Assembly: GCA_903896675.1 (NCBI GenBank)
Contig: CAITYU010000422.1
Coordinates: forward strand, 48,768-112,767
Length of the DNA: 64,000 nucleotides
From: an uncultured Planctomycetaceae bacterium
GTDB lineage: Bacteria; Planctomycetota; Planctomycetia; Planctomycetales; Planctomycetaceae
Direction: 5' to 3'
In this document: positions 19,405 to 27,479 of the stretch, one piece after another
Numbering within the stretch: position 1 is the first letter of the stretch
How the letters are laid out: every line of letters begins with the position of its first letter
Program-made: the position numbers and the translations under genes
The notes under the pieces: model-generated
Seen by the model: only the letters and a program-made list of their open reading frames with translations
Databases searched by the model: none
What the model was told of the DNA's origin: nothing

Positions 19405-20675
19405 GCCGAGAAGACCAGTCCAGCAGGCACCGGAGGCCACAGCTGAAGGTCCAGTTCCGAATACTGCGGGATGGCACAGGGCAATCCGGAAATCCCGGGT
19501 TCTCCGGAAGTTGAAACCTGTGTTGCCAGCAGGACGCTGCCGGCGACCGCGCGTTTGTAGTCGTTGTCCGGCTGCAGCGGAGCAGACACGGGCTGTTCGG
19601 CGGCTTTGCTCCAGTGGGTCTTCAGCAGGTCCTGTGCGGTCAGGTCTCGTAACTGCTGCAGCGTACGGCAGCGTGCCGGCGCGGACAGCAACTGCCATTC
19701 CCCATCACTGGTGCCGATTGCGAGGCAGGGCTGGTCCGAATTGAGTCCCGCCAGTTCGAGGGCATCGATGAGAGCGAACGATTCACTGCCGACATACTGA
19801 CACAGCAGGCCCGGGATATGTTCTGCGGCAGAACGCAGCTGCGGCCCGGAAAATTCAAGGCCGTCGAAACGATGAATGCGAGGCAGGAAACAGGTTTGCA
19901 GGTTTTCTGTGGGCAGCAGGCAGGCCAGCCGCCGAGCTGCCGGATGTTCAATCCCGCCGGATTCACCGGTGGATCGAATCGTACTGAGCAACCGGGCTGA
20001 CGCCTGGAAGGCTGCGGCACCGTCAAACAGTGACAGTTGCATCTGCTCAAGTCGCTGCGAAACAGCAGCAATTGCTGCGGGTGCCGTGACAGTCCACAGA
20101 CGATGACGAATTCCCGAGTCCAGCCAGCATTCTGTCGGAGTAATCGGGCGGGTCAGTCGCTGCAGTAGTTCCTCCAGCGATTCGTCCGCAGCCACATCGT
20201 CTTCGGCAAACAGGCAGACAGGGGCAAAGTCGGCACGACAGGTAGTCTGCAGTTGCAGCAGACGGGCAATTTCCTGTGGTGATGAGGGTTGAGTTGCTGC
20301 TGCGTTATGGGGCTTTTCTGTTGCATTTTCCAGCGGCAGCAGCCCCAGAAGGCCCCAGCGTACCGCGGTATCTCCCTGCCCCGGTGCCAGCGTCTGCAGG
20401 ACATACCACGCAGCCGCATGGTCGCGAATCAGGATACCCTCGCGACGCCACAGGCGGAAAAACTCATCCGCACGCTTCGCCGGAGCGATCATTCCCGTAT
20501 CGTCCGGTTCAGTCCGATTGTGCGTCAGTCGGACGGCATTGCAGGGGTGCAGACGATACAGGTCGTGTTGCTGATCTTCCGTCAGGGCACTGCCCGCCGG
20601 GACAATCACATCGGACAGTGCGCCAACCTGGGAAAGGTCATATCGCCAGCCGCAAAACGGCAGTAACTGCACCAC
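19362..20675 (-). CDS. DUF1015-family protein
   Basis: FCGWRYDLSQVGALSDVIVPAGSALTEDQQHDLYRLHPCNAVRL N-terminus. Confidence 0.75.
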   Translation of the reverse strand: MVQLLPFCGWRYDLSQVGALSDVIVPAGSALTEDQQHDLYRLHPCNAVRLTHNRTEPDDTGMIAPAKRADEFFRLWRREGILIRDHAAAWYVLQTLAPGQGDTAVRWGLLGLLPLENATEKPHNAAATQPSSPQEIARLLQLQTTCRADFAPVCLFAEDDVAADESLEELLQRLTRPITPTECWLDSGIRHRLWTVTAPAAIAAVSQRLEQMQLSLFDGAAAFQASARLLSTIRSTGESGGIEHPAARRLACLLPTENLQTCFLPRIHRFDGLEFSGPQLRSAAEHIPGLLCQYVGSESFALIDALELAGLNSDQPCLAIGTSDGEWQLLSAPARCRTLQQLRDLTAQDLLKTHWSKAAEQPVSAPLQPDNDYKRAVAGSVLLATQVSTSGEPGISGLPCAIPQYSELDLQLWPPVPAGLVFSAHSDRVDSVPGSSL

Positions 20676-20686
20676 GGTTAGGCCAA

Positions 20687-21631
20687 TCAGGATTCAAGAA
20701 TTCCAAACTGCTGCAGACGCTGACGACATTCGTCGCGCTCACGGCTGCGGGACAGACCCTGCCACGCCGGGTCCTGAGCAGCCATAAAGGCGGCGTCAGT
20801 GTATGGCGGAGCGGCGTTCTGGCGAGCCGCTTCAGCCATCAGTCTTTGAATTACGCCGATGTCCAGTCGCGTCAGCGTGGCGGAATTCATGCGGTAATCG
20901 AGAAACGCTTCCCACACCATCGGAAACAGCGGTGCCACAATCTGCTGGCCAATGGCCGTGGCGTACTGCCGAATCTCCAGTTGAGCATGACTGTCCATGC
21001 GGAGAGCGAGGAAGTGCAGCAGATTGTGCAGATCAATCTTCCAGTAGGCTTCGGTGTAGGTGGAAAGGGGCAGATCCTTCCGAGCCTGTTCGCGGGCGAC
21101 ACCGGTTTCAATTCGACTCTGGTAAACGCCGCGCAATTGATCCTGCAACTGCTTCTCTTCGGCTGTCAGACGCTGTCCGAGTTCCGCTGGCAATGGATCA
21201 CCGCTGCCCTGCCGATTGGTCTCAGCCTGAGTTCGCCACTCTTCAGCGGACGTCGTCTGAGCAGCGTCGATGGCCAGTGAATAACGCGTGCTGTATTCGT
21301 TGATGTTGGCCGTGCGGTGACGCACCCACTGCCGCCAGCAGTCCATCGGAACTCGCACCAGAAACTTGATCTCTGCCATCTCAAATGGTGTCGTGTGTCG
21401 GTGTCGCAGCAGATAGCGAATCAGGGTGCGGTCATCGCTGACCCTGCGAGTGCCTTCGCCGTAGCTGACACGTGCCGCCTGAACAACGCTGCTGTCGTCG
21501 CCCATGACATCGACAAGGCAGACGAAACCGTCATCGAGAACGGGAAACTTCTGCCAGCGGAGGGCGTTCACCTGCTGCAGACGCTGTTCTGGAGTTTGAC
21601 GGGAATCTCCGGGGGAGTCGGTTGTGGACAT
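20687..21631 (-). CDS. thyX: FAD-dependent thymidylate synthase
   Basis: RHRHTTPFEMAEIKFLVRVPMDCWRQWVRHRTANINEYSTRYS (ThyX RHR motif). Confidence 0.95.
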   Translation of the reverse strand: MSTTDSPGDSRQTPEQRLQQVNALRWQKFPVLDDGFVCLVDVMGDDSSVVQAARVSYGEGTRRVSDDRTLIRYLLRHRHTTPFEMAEIKFLVRVPMDCWRQWVRHRTANINEYSTRYSLAIDAAQTTSAEEWRTQAETNRQGSGDPLPAELGQRLTAEEKQLQDQLRGVYQSRIETGVAREQARKDLPLSTYTEAYWKIDLHNLLHFLALRMDSHAQLEIRQYATAIGQQIVAPLFPMVWEAFLDYRMNSATLTRLDIGVIQRLMAEAARQNAAPPYTDAAFMAAQDPAWQGLSRSRERDECRQRLQQFGILES

Positions 21632-21781
21632 CGAATCAGGTTCAGATCAAAAAGTCGGGAAGCCACCAGCCGGATCAAAAGTCGGCAAACCGCAGATTCT
21701 TGCTGTTTTTTTGTGTTTTGGCAAGGCGGTCAGCAGTGCTCTGTTGCGACTTGGATGGATTGTCCTGCAAAGCAGCAGGAA

Positions 21782-22915
21782 TCAGCGCAACAGGCACATT
21801 TCGACATTCAATCCCGGGCCGAATCCCAGCAGCACGCAGGGGCCTGTCGCATTCCGGCGAAGATGTTCCTGCAGAATGAACAGGACCGTCGGGGAACTCA
21901 TGTTCCCGCAGCGTTGCAGGATCCCCAGCGAAGGCTCCAGTTGCTGTTCGGTCAGTCCGATGGCCTCGGCCGCCGCCGCAAGAATCCGCGGACCACCAGG
22001 GTGTATGCCCCACGACGGAATATCGGAGATTTGCAGACGATGACGGTCCAGAAAGGCCGCGAGGGCACTTGGCAGGTGTTCCGTGATGATCCGCGGAACC
22101 TCGGGAGACAGCGTCATCTCAAACCCCGCATCGCGGATATTCCAGGTCATCATGTCCCGCGTACCGGGAATCACCTGGGAGGCACTGCCGACGATAGTCC
22201 GGGGGGCACTGGATACCGTTTTGCCCGCCGACTGTGTTGTGACCTCGGCAGCACGCCCGACCACGGCGGCAGCGCCATCAGCAAACAGCGAGTTGGCCAC
22301 AATCTTCTGCGGGTCCCAGCCGTACTGGTGATGCAGCGTGCACAGCTCAACGGCACACACAAGAACAACGGCTGACGGGTCTGCCGCAGCGAATGCGTGA
22401 GCCACCCGCAGACCGTTCAGTGCTCCATGGCAGCCCATGAATCCTACATGTGTGCGTGCCACGGCAGCGGGCAGGCCCAGCTGTTCAATCAGCAGCAGAT
22501 CGAAACCCGGTGCACTGAAACCACTGCAGGAGACCGTGATCAGGTGTGTGATCTGCTGAGGACTGATGCCGGACTGTTCGATGGCCGCCGTGGCCGCCTG
22601 AGCGGCCAGTGGTGGGGCTTCCTGCTCATACCGCAGCATGCGTTCTGCCGTCGAAGGGCCACGGTCACCGGCGGTGGCTGCGAAGCGATAAAACCGTTCG
22701 GCAGTGGCTTCGCCGTCCGACGAAGATTCCAGCAGCACGCTGTGTCGCTGTCTGACACCCGCGCGACGGTAGAGTGCCTGAATCAGGGCGGGCAGATTTC
22801 GCTGCTCTTCCCCTTCCGATTTTACGCAGGAAGCGGCAAACACGGAGGCCGCCTGCTGCGAAATACTGTGTGCAGGCAGTGCCGTGCCAATTCCAGCGAT
22901 TTCCAGACCAGTCAT
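21782..22915 (-). CDS. Type III polyketide synthase (chalcone/stilbene synthase-like)
   Basis: Cys-His-Asn triad contexts: TVSCSGFSAPGFD, WGIHPGGPRIL, CGNMSSPTVLFIL; start MTGLEIAGIGTALPAH overlaps the upstream stop as TGATG. Confidence 0.92.
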   Translation of the reverse strand: MTGLEIAGIGTALPAHSISQQAASVFAASCVKSEGEEQRNLPALIQALYRRAGVRQRHSVLLESSSDGEATAERFYRFAATAGDRGPSTAERMLRYEQEAPPLAAQAATAAIEQSGISPQQITHLITVSCSGFSAPGFDLLLIEQLGLPAAVARTHVGFMGCHGALNGLRVAHAFAAADPSAVVLVCAVELCTLHHQYGWDPQKIVANSLFADGAAAVVGRAAEVTTQSAGKTVSSAPRTIVGSASQVIPGTRDMMTWNIRDAGFEMTLSPEVPRIITEHLPSALAAFLDRHRLQISDIPSWGIHPGGPRILAAAAEAIGLTEQQLEPSLGILQRCGNMSSPTVLFILQEHLRRNATGPCVLLGFGPGLNVEMCLLR

Positions 22916-24126
22916 CAGCTTCTTTCCAGGGAAATTGGCACGCGATTCACTCGACGCACAAGGGCACCCGCAGCTGCCGGCACCATGCTGGCCGCTGCAA
23001 ACGAAAGTCTCAGAAGCCATGGACGGCTCAGAATCCCGGACAGCATACGACACACCGTCTGCTCACGCACGACAGCATCACGCAACTGTCGCTCATACTG
23101 CTGCTGCAGTACTGTGCTCCAGCCGGAGACAAGCCCGCTGCGGGCCAGCGGTGCAGCCAGTGTTGCCGCAGTCAGTGCCCACGCCATGCCCTCACCCGTA
23201 AATGGTTCGACATATCCCGTTGCATCACCCAGCAGCAGCAGCCGATGTCCGGTGAGACGGGTGGATCTGCGAGTCAACGGCACCGTGCCACGGACCTGCA
23301 CGCTGCCCATCGCCTCCGGCACCCGGACTCCTGCCGCTGCAAAAATTCTCTGCAGACACTGCCGCGGACCGCCAGCAGCCGGTATCGCCGCTGAGTCCAC
23401 TGCCGCAGCCAGATTCACACTGCCGTCTTCCGTCCGCACGGCTCCGCAGTACCCGCCTGTATCCGCTGCCATCAGGATTTCACCGGGTAAAAACCAGTTC
23501 GCAGATTCTGCAGCACTCAGCACAGCTCCAAGGCCGATCCGAGCACCGGTCTGAGGACGCGATGAAAATCCCGGGATATCCGCCAGCGATGAATGTCCCA
23601 GCCCGTCACACACCAGCACGACCCGGGCCGTTGCCACACTGGTGCCGCGGGGACTGAGGATCCGCACTCTGCGAAACTCGGGTAAGTCTGTCGTGGCTGC
23701 CCCGTCCGCATCACAGCTTTCGGGCAGGACTTCAGCGCAGCATTCATCGAGAAACGTGGCACCTGCAGTCACTGCTTCACCGGCCAGCCACGAATCCATC
23801 GCACGACGTGAGATGGCAAGGCCGCCAGGCATGGAGATGGGCAGTGTCTGCTGATTGAAGTGCAGGTTCATCTGTTGTGTCATGACGGGTTGCAGGGCCT
23901 GCAGCCCCCGCAGCAGGTCAGCATGCTGCAGCAGCTGCTGAGCACGCTGATTCAGGCAGCAACCGCAGACTTTGGCTCGCGGGAACTTCTGCCGCTCCAG
24001 TAACAGCACGCGCTGCCCGGCGCGGGCCAGCAGCACTGCCGCCAGACTGCCGGCCGGACCAGCTCCGATGATCACGACATCCCAGGTTTCTGAACCTGCC
24101 TGCAAGGCGGCCGGACTGTCATGCAT
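22915..24126 (-). CDS. FAD-dependent oxidoreductase, geranylgeranyl reductase-like
   Basis: DVVIIGAGPAGSLAAVLLARAGQRVLLLERQKFPRAKVCGCCLN; LLLGDATGYVEPFTGEGMAWAL. Confidence 0.9.
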   Translation of the reverse strand: MHDSPAALQAGSETWDVVIIGAGPAGSLAAVLLARAGQRVLLLERQKFPRAKVCGCCLNQRAQQLLQHADLLRGLQALQPVMTQQMNLHFNQQTLPISMPGGLAISRRAMDSWLAGEAVTAGATFLDECCAEVLPESCDADGAATTDLPEFRRVRILSPRGTSVATARVVLVCDGLGHSSLADIPGFSSRPQTGARIGLGAVLSAAESANWFLPGEILMAADTGGYCGAVRTEDGSVNLAAAVDSAAIPAAGGPRQCLQRIFAAAGVRVPEAMGSVQVRGTVPLTRRSTRLTGHRLLLLGDATGYVEPFTGEGMAWALTAATLAAPLARSGLVSGWSTVLQQQYERQLRDAVVREQTVCRMLSGILSRPWLLRLSFAAASMVPAAAGALVRRVNRVPISLERS

Positions 24127-24967
24127 GATTGACGGTCCTGTTCGGCTGCCAGGTCAGGAGAAACCGCTGTGGCCAGTGTCGCTGCAGGCGGGCCGACTGC
24201 AGTCCGGCCTGTGCGGCAAGCTGCAGAATTTCCGCGTCTGTGAATGCCCCCTCCACTGACACCGGGCCATCAAAATGCACTATGGGACTGCGGCTCAGCA
24301 GTCGGCACCCCGTCCACGCAAGAAAATAGCCCAGTCGTGTTCTGCGGAGGTCATCAATGATGATCCGCTGTCGAGCGGCAGCGGCCATTCGCTGCAGTAC
24401 GCGGACCACCTGTGGCTCGTCCAGATGATGCAGGAACAGGCTGTTCATCACCACGTCGTACTGTGGCAGCGGAAATGGGTCGTGCAGCACATCGCACTGA
24501 TGAAAGGTGACGGTTGCTGTGCCAGCCTCGGCGGCCTGCTGACCGGCAGTGGCAACCGCTGTGCCGCTGATATCCACTCCGTGGATCCGATGGCGAACGC
24601 CATGCTGCTGCAGTCGGCGGGCCAGCCAGATCGCCTGGTCACCGCTGCCGCACGCGATGTCCAGAATGGTCAGTTCCTGCTGTGCGGACAACTGAACGGT
24701 CAGGTTGCTGAGACCGCTCCAGAGCGCTGCTCCGGTGCGGCTCCAGCGGTTGATCCGCCGCAGACCGGCCAGTGCCTGATCGTGCAGAGACTGCACCAGA
24801 TCCGGACTGTCCATCAGTTCGGGCTGGCGGCGACGCCGCAGAAGAGTGTGTGAGAAAGTGCGCAGCAAGGGCAGGTCCTGCATTCTGAACATCCAGCAGC
24901 AGCAGTTCGAACTGCTGAGCACTGTGAATCTTCGCAGGTTTGTGAATCTATGGCAGCAGCGGTTCAA
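24119..24967 (-). CDS. Class I SAM-dependent methyltransferase
   Basis: LTILDIACGSGDQAIWLARRLQ, YDVVMNSLFLHHLDEPQVVRVLQRM; start codon uncertain. Confidence 0.85.
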   Translation of the reverse strand: MNRCCHRFTNLRRFTVLSSSNCCCWMFRMQDLPLLRTFSHTLLRRRRQPELMDSPDLVQSLHDQALAGLRRINRWSRTGAALWSGLSNLTVQLSAQQELTILDIACGSGDQAIWLARRLQQHGVRHRIHGVDISGTAVATAGQQAAEAGTATVTFHQCDVLHDPFPLPQYDVVMNSLFLHHLDEPQVVRVLQRMAAAARQRIIIDDLRRTRLGYFLAWTGCRLLSRSPIVHFDGPVSVEGAFTDAEILQLAAQAGLQSARLQRHWPQRFLLTWQPNRTVNHA

Positions 24968-25102
24968 AACTCACCCGAACGGTATCGATTCATGGAAATA
25001 AACTGGTGTTTAGCGTCCTGGTCTATCCGGAAACCAGCGAGTCTCAGAGACTGCAGCAGGGAAAAACCGCCGCTTGTTGAATGATTCACATGGAGTTCTC
25101 CG

Positions 25103-25798
25103 ATGACCGGGTGGTCAGTGAAGTTCGCTCAGTTCGTCTGTTTGCTGCTGTCACAACTGGCCTGTCAGGTGTTTGCAGCCGGCGGTGGTCCGGATGAGCA
25201 GGGGAATGTGGACCTGCAGACCAGCCGGGTTTACGTTTTTGTGGGCAAAACGGGACTCGGGCATGATCACGGCGTAGAGGGCCGACTGAAAAGTGGTCAG
25301 GTGACTCTGGGTGCGGCGGAATCAGCAGGTCGTCTTGAGTTCAACATGCAGTCGTTTGATGCGGACACTGATGCGGCCCGTCGTTACGTTGGCCTGAAGG
25401 GTTCCACTGATGCCGGAACGCGCAAACAGGTGAACGACAACATGAAGGGAGCGGCGGTGCTGGACGTGCAGCGTCACCCGACGGCGGTATTTGAGATTGA
25501 ATCAGCGCAGCCTGTCGTGGCGGCCAGCAAGGGTGGGCCACAGGGCCTGCCGCAGTACGAACTGTCGGGCAAATTCACTCTGCATGGACGTACTGCACCA
25601 CTGCGAATTCGCGTCACAGTGGAAGAAAAGGACGGTCGCACGCACCTGCGTGGAGCCTTCACAATCCTGCAGACGACCTATGGAATTCGACCCTATTCGA
25701 AAGCTTTCGGAGCAGTTGGTGTGGCTGACCGACTGACAATTCATGGGGATCTGTGGCTGAGTTCCGCGACGACAGCTGCGACCACGGAATCCCGCTGA
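25103..25798 (+). CDS. YceI-family lipid-binding protein with signal peptide
   Basis: Signal peptide, VYVFVGKTGLGHDHGVEGRL, HPTAVFEIES, YELSGKFTLHGRTAPL. Confidence 0.85.
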   Translation: MTGWSVKFAQFVCLLLSQLACQVFAAGGGPDEQGNVDLQTSRVYVFVGKTGLGHDHGVEGRLKSGQVTLGAAESAGRLEFNMQSFDADTDAARRYVGLKGSTDAGTRKQVNDNMKGAAVLDVQRHPTAVFEIESAQPVVAASKGGPQGLPQYELSGKFTLHGRTAPLRIRVTVEEKDGRTHLRGAFTILQTTYGIRPYSKAFGAVGVADRLTIHGDLWLSSATTAATTESR

Positions 25799-25836
25799 CC
25801 GCTTTCCTCGATCCTTCAGAACCGGGGAACGGCTGA

Positions 25837-26673
25837 ATGATTTCCTGTCCCGATGTGCGTAAAGATGTCATTCGCCAGCACTACAACATTTCCACGCTGT
25901 TCTACTGGTTGTTGTGGGGGCGACATATACATCATGGTTACTGGGAAGCGAATGAAGCACCTCAGGTGGCGGCCCAGCAACTGACGGAACGCCTTGCCCT
26001 CGCTGCCGGTATTCAGGGCGGTGAGCGGATCGCAGACATTGGCTGTGGCATGGGTGGTTCGTCGGTGCACCTTGCGAAACATCAGGGCTGCACTGTGACC
26101 GGTGTGACGCTCAGCCCGTTTCAGCGTCGCTGGGCCACCTGTGCAGCCATGCTCGGTGGCGTTTCCGGGCGGGCTTCATTTCTTTGTCAGGATGCCGAGA
26201 CGACGCAGTTCGACCCGGGTTCGCTGGATGTTGTCTGGAGTGTGGAGTGCACCGAGCATCTGTTTGACAAACCAGCGTTTTTCAAACGGGCAGCGGGCTG
26301 GTTGAAGCCGGGGGGGCGCATGGCGATCTGTGCGTGGCTGGCCGGTGATGATCCGCTCAGCTCGGCAGCGGAAAAAGCGGTCTACGACGTTTGTGAAGGA
26401 TTCTTTTGCCCCTCACTGGGTTCTGAACGCGACTATTGTGGCTGGATGACGGATGCGGGGTTACGTATGACGTCCGTGCAGGACTGGACATCGCGAGTCT
26501 CGAGGACGTGGGAAATCTGCCGAGATCGCTGTCAGAAACTGGGAATCCGCAGGCTGGCGTCATGGATTGATCCGGATCAACTGATCTTCATCGATCGCTT
26601 TCAGACGCTGCTGGATGCCTACAACACCGGAGCCATGAAGTACGGCTGTTTCATCGCGGAGCGACAGCCATGA
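25837..26673 (+). CDS. SAM-dependent methyltransferase (tocopherol/cyclopropane-type fold)
   Basis: HYNISTLFYWLLWGRHIHHGYW, RIADIGCGMGGSSVHLAKHQGCTVTGVTLSPFQ. Confidence 0.87.
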   Translation: MISCPDVRKDVIRQHYNISTLFYWLLWGRHIHHGYWEANEAPQVAAQQLTERLALAAGIQGGERIADIGCGMGGSSVHLAKHQGCTVTGVTLSPFQRRWATCAAMLGGVSGRASFLCQDAETTQFDPGSLDVVWSVECTEHLFDKPAFFKRAAGWLKPGGRMAICAWLAGDDPLSSAAEKAVYDVCEGFFCPSLGSERDYCGWMTDAGLRMTSVQDWTSRVSRTWEICRDRCQKLGIRRLASWIDPDQLIFIDRFQTLLDAYNTGAMKYGCFIAERQP

Positions 26674-27455
26674 CATCGGTCTCACTACCGTCTGCAGCGG
26701 GGACGGCGGGTGGTACTGTGACGGTACCATTGACGTGGCGACGACTGGCGGGCGTAGGGTTCGGCGTGGGGACTCAGGCGCTGTTTGCTCTGACGGTCGT
26801 GTTCCTGTTTTCCTTCCTGCGTTATGGGATCAGTCGTCCGGCGTCCGGCTGGCTCTGGACGGATCTGCTGCTGGCTGTGCAGTTTGCTGTGCCTCACAGT
26901 GTTCTGCTGCATCCGCGATTTCGTGAGTTTTTCCGACGCTGGTTTCCTGGTGAAATGCACGGCGCATTTTTCTGCGTCTGCACCTGTCTTGGTCTGCTGC
27001 TGATATTCCGTTTCTGGAAGTCGACCGATCAGGTGCTTTGGGATCTTACCGGGCTGCCTGCCGGGCTGATGCTGGCTGGCTTTTATGGGTCATGGCTTGC
27101 CCTGCTGTACAGTATCAGCCTGACGGGGCTGGGTTATCAGACCGGCTGGACGCAGTGGCTGCACTGGTATCGGGGTCAGCGGATGCCGCGACGAGCGTTT
27201 CAGTCTGCCGGCGCTTATCAACTGCTGCGACACCCCGTTTACCTCAGTTTTCTGGGGCTGATCTGGTTCACTCCAGTGATGACTCTGGACCATGCAGTTC
27301 TCACGGGGGTCTGGACTGTCTATATTTTCTCCGGCAGCGTGCTGAAGGATCGGCGACTGCTGCACTATCTGGGACAATCGTATGCGGACTACATGCTGCG
27401 AGTACCGGGATATCCGGGCATGCCTGCAGGTCCGCTGGCACGTCGGCGTTTCTGA
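26670..27455 (+). CDS. NnrU / isoprenylcysteine carboxyl methyltransferase-like integral membrane protein
   Basis: Several TM segments; GAYQLLRHPVYLSFLGLIWFTPVMTLDH; start overlaps preceding stop (ATGA). Confidence 0.75.
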   Translation: MTSVSLPSAAGTAGGTVTVPLTWRRLAGVGFGVGTQALFALTVVFLFSFLRYGISRPASGWLWTDLLLAVQFAVPHSVLLHPRFREFFRRWFPGEMHGAFFCVCTCLGLLLIFRFWKSTDQVLWDLTGLPAGLMLAGFYGSWLALLYSISLTGLGYQTGWTQWLHWYRGQRMPRRAFQSAGAYQLLRHPVYLSFLGLIWFTPVMTLDHAVLTGVWTVYIFSGSVLKDRRLLHYLGQSYADYMLRVPGYPGMPAGPLARRRF

Positions 27456-27479
27456 TCCTCCTCCTGTACGGACCGCACC

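Noticed and set aside
22397-23554. 385-aa plus-strand ORF across PKS/oxidoreductase
   Set aside because: Opposite strand to two well-supported genes; Ser/Arg/Pro-rich spurious translation.
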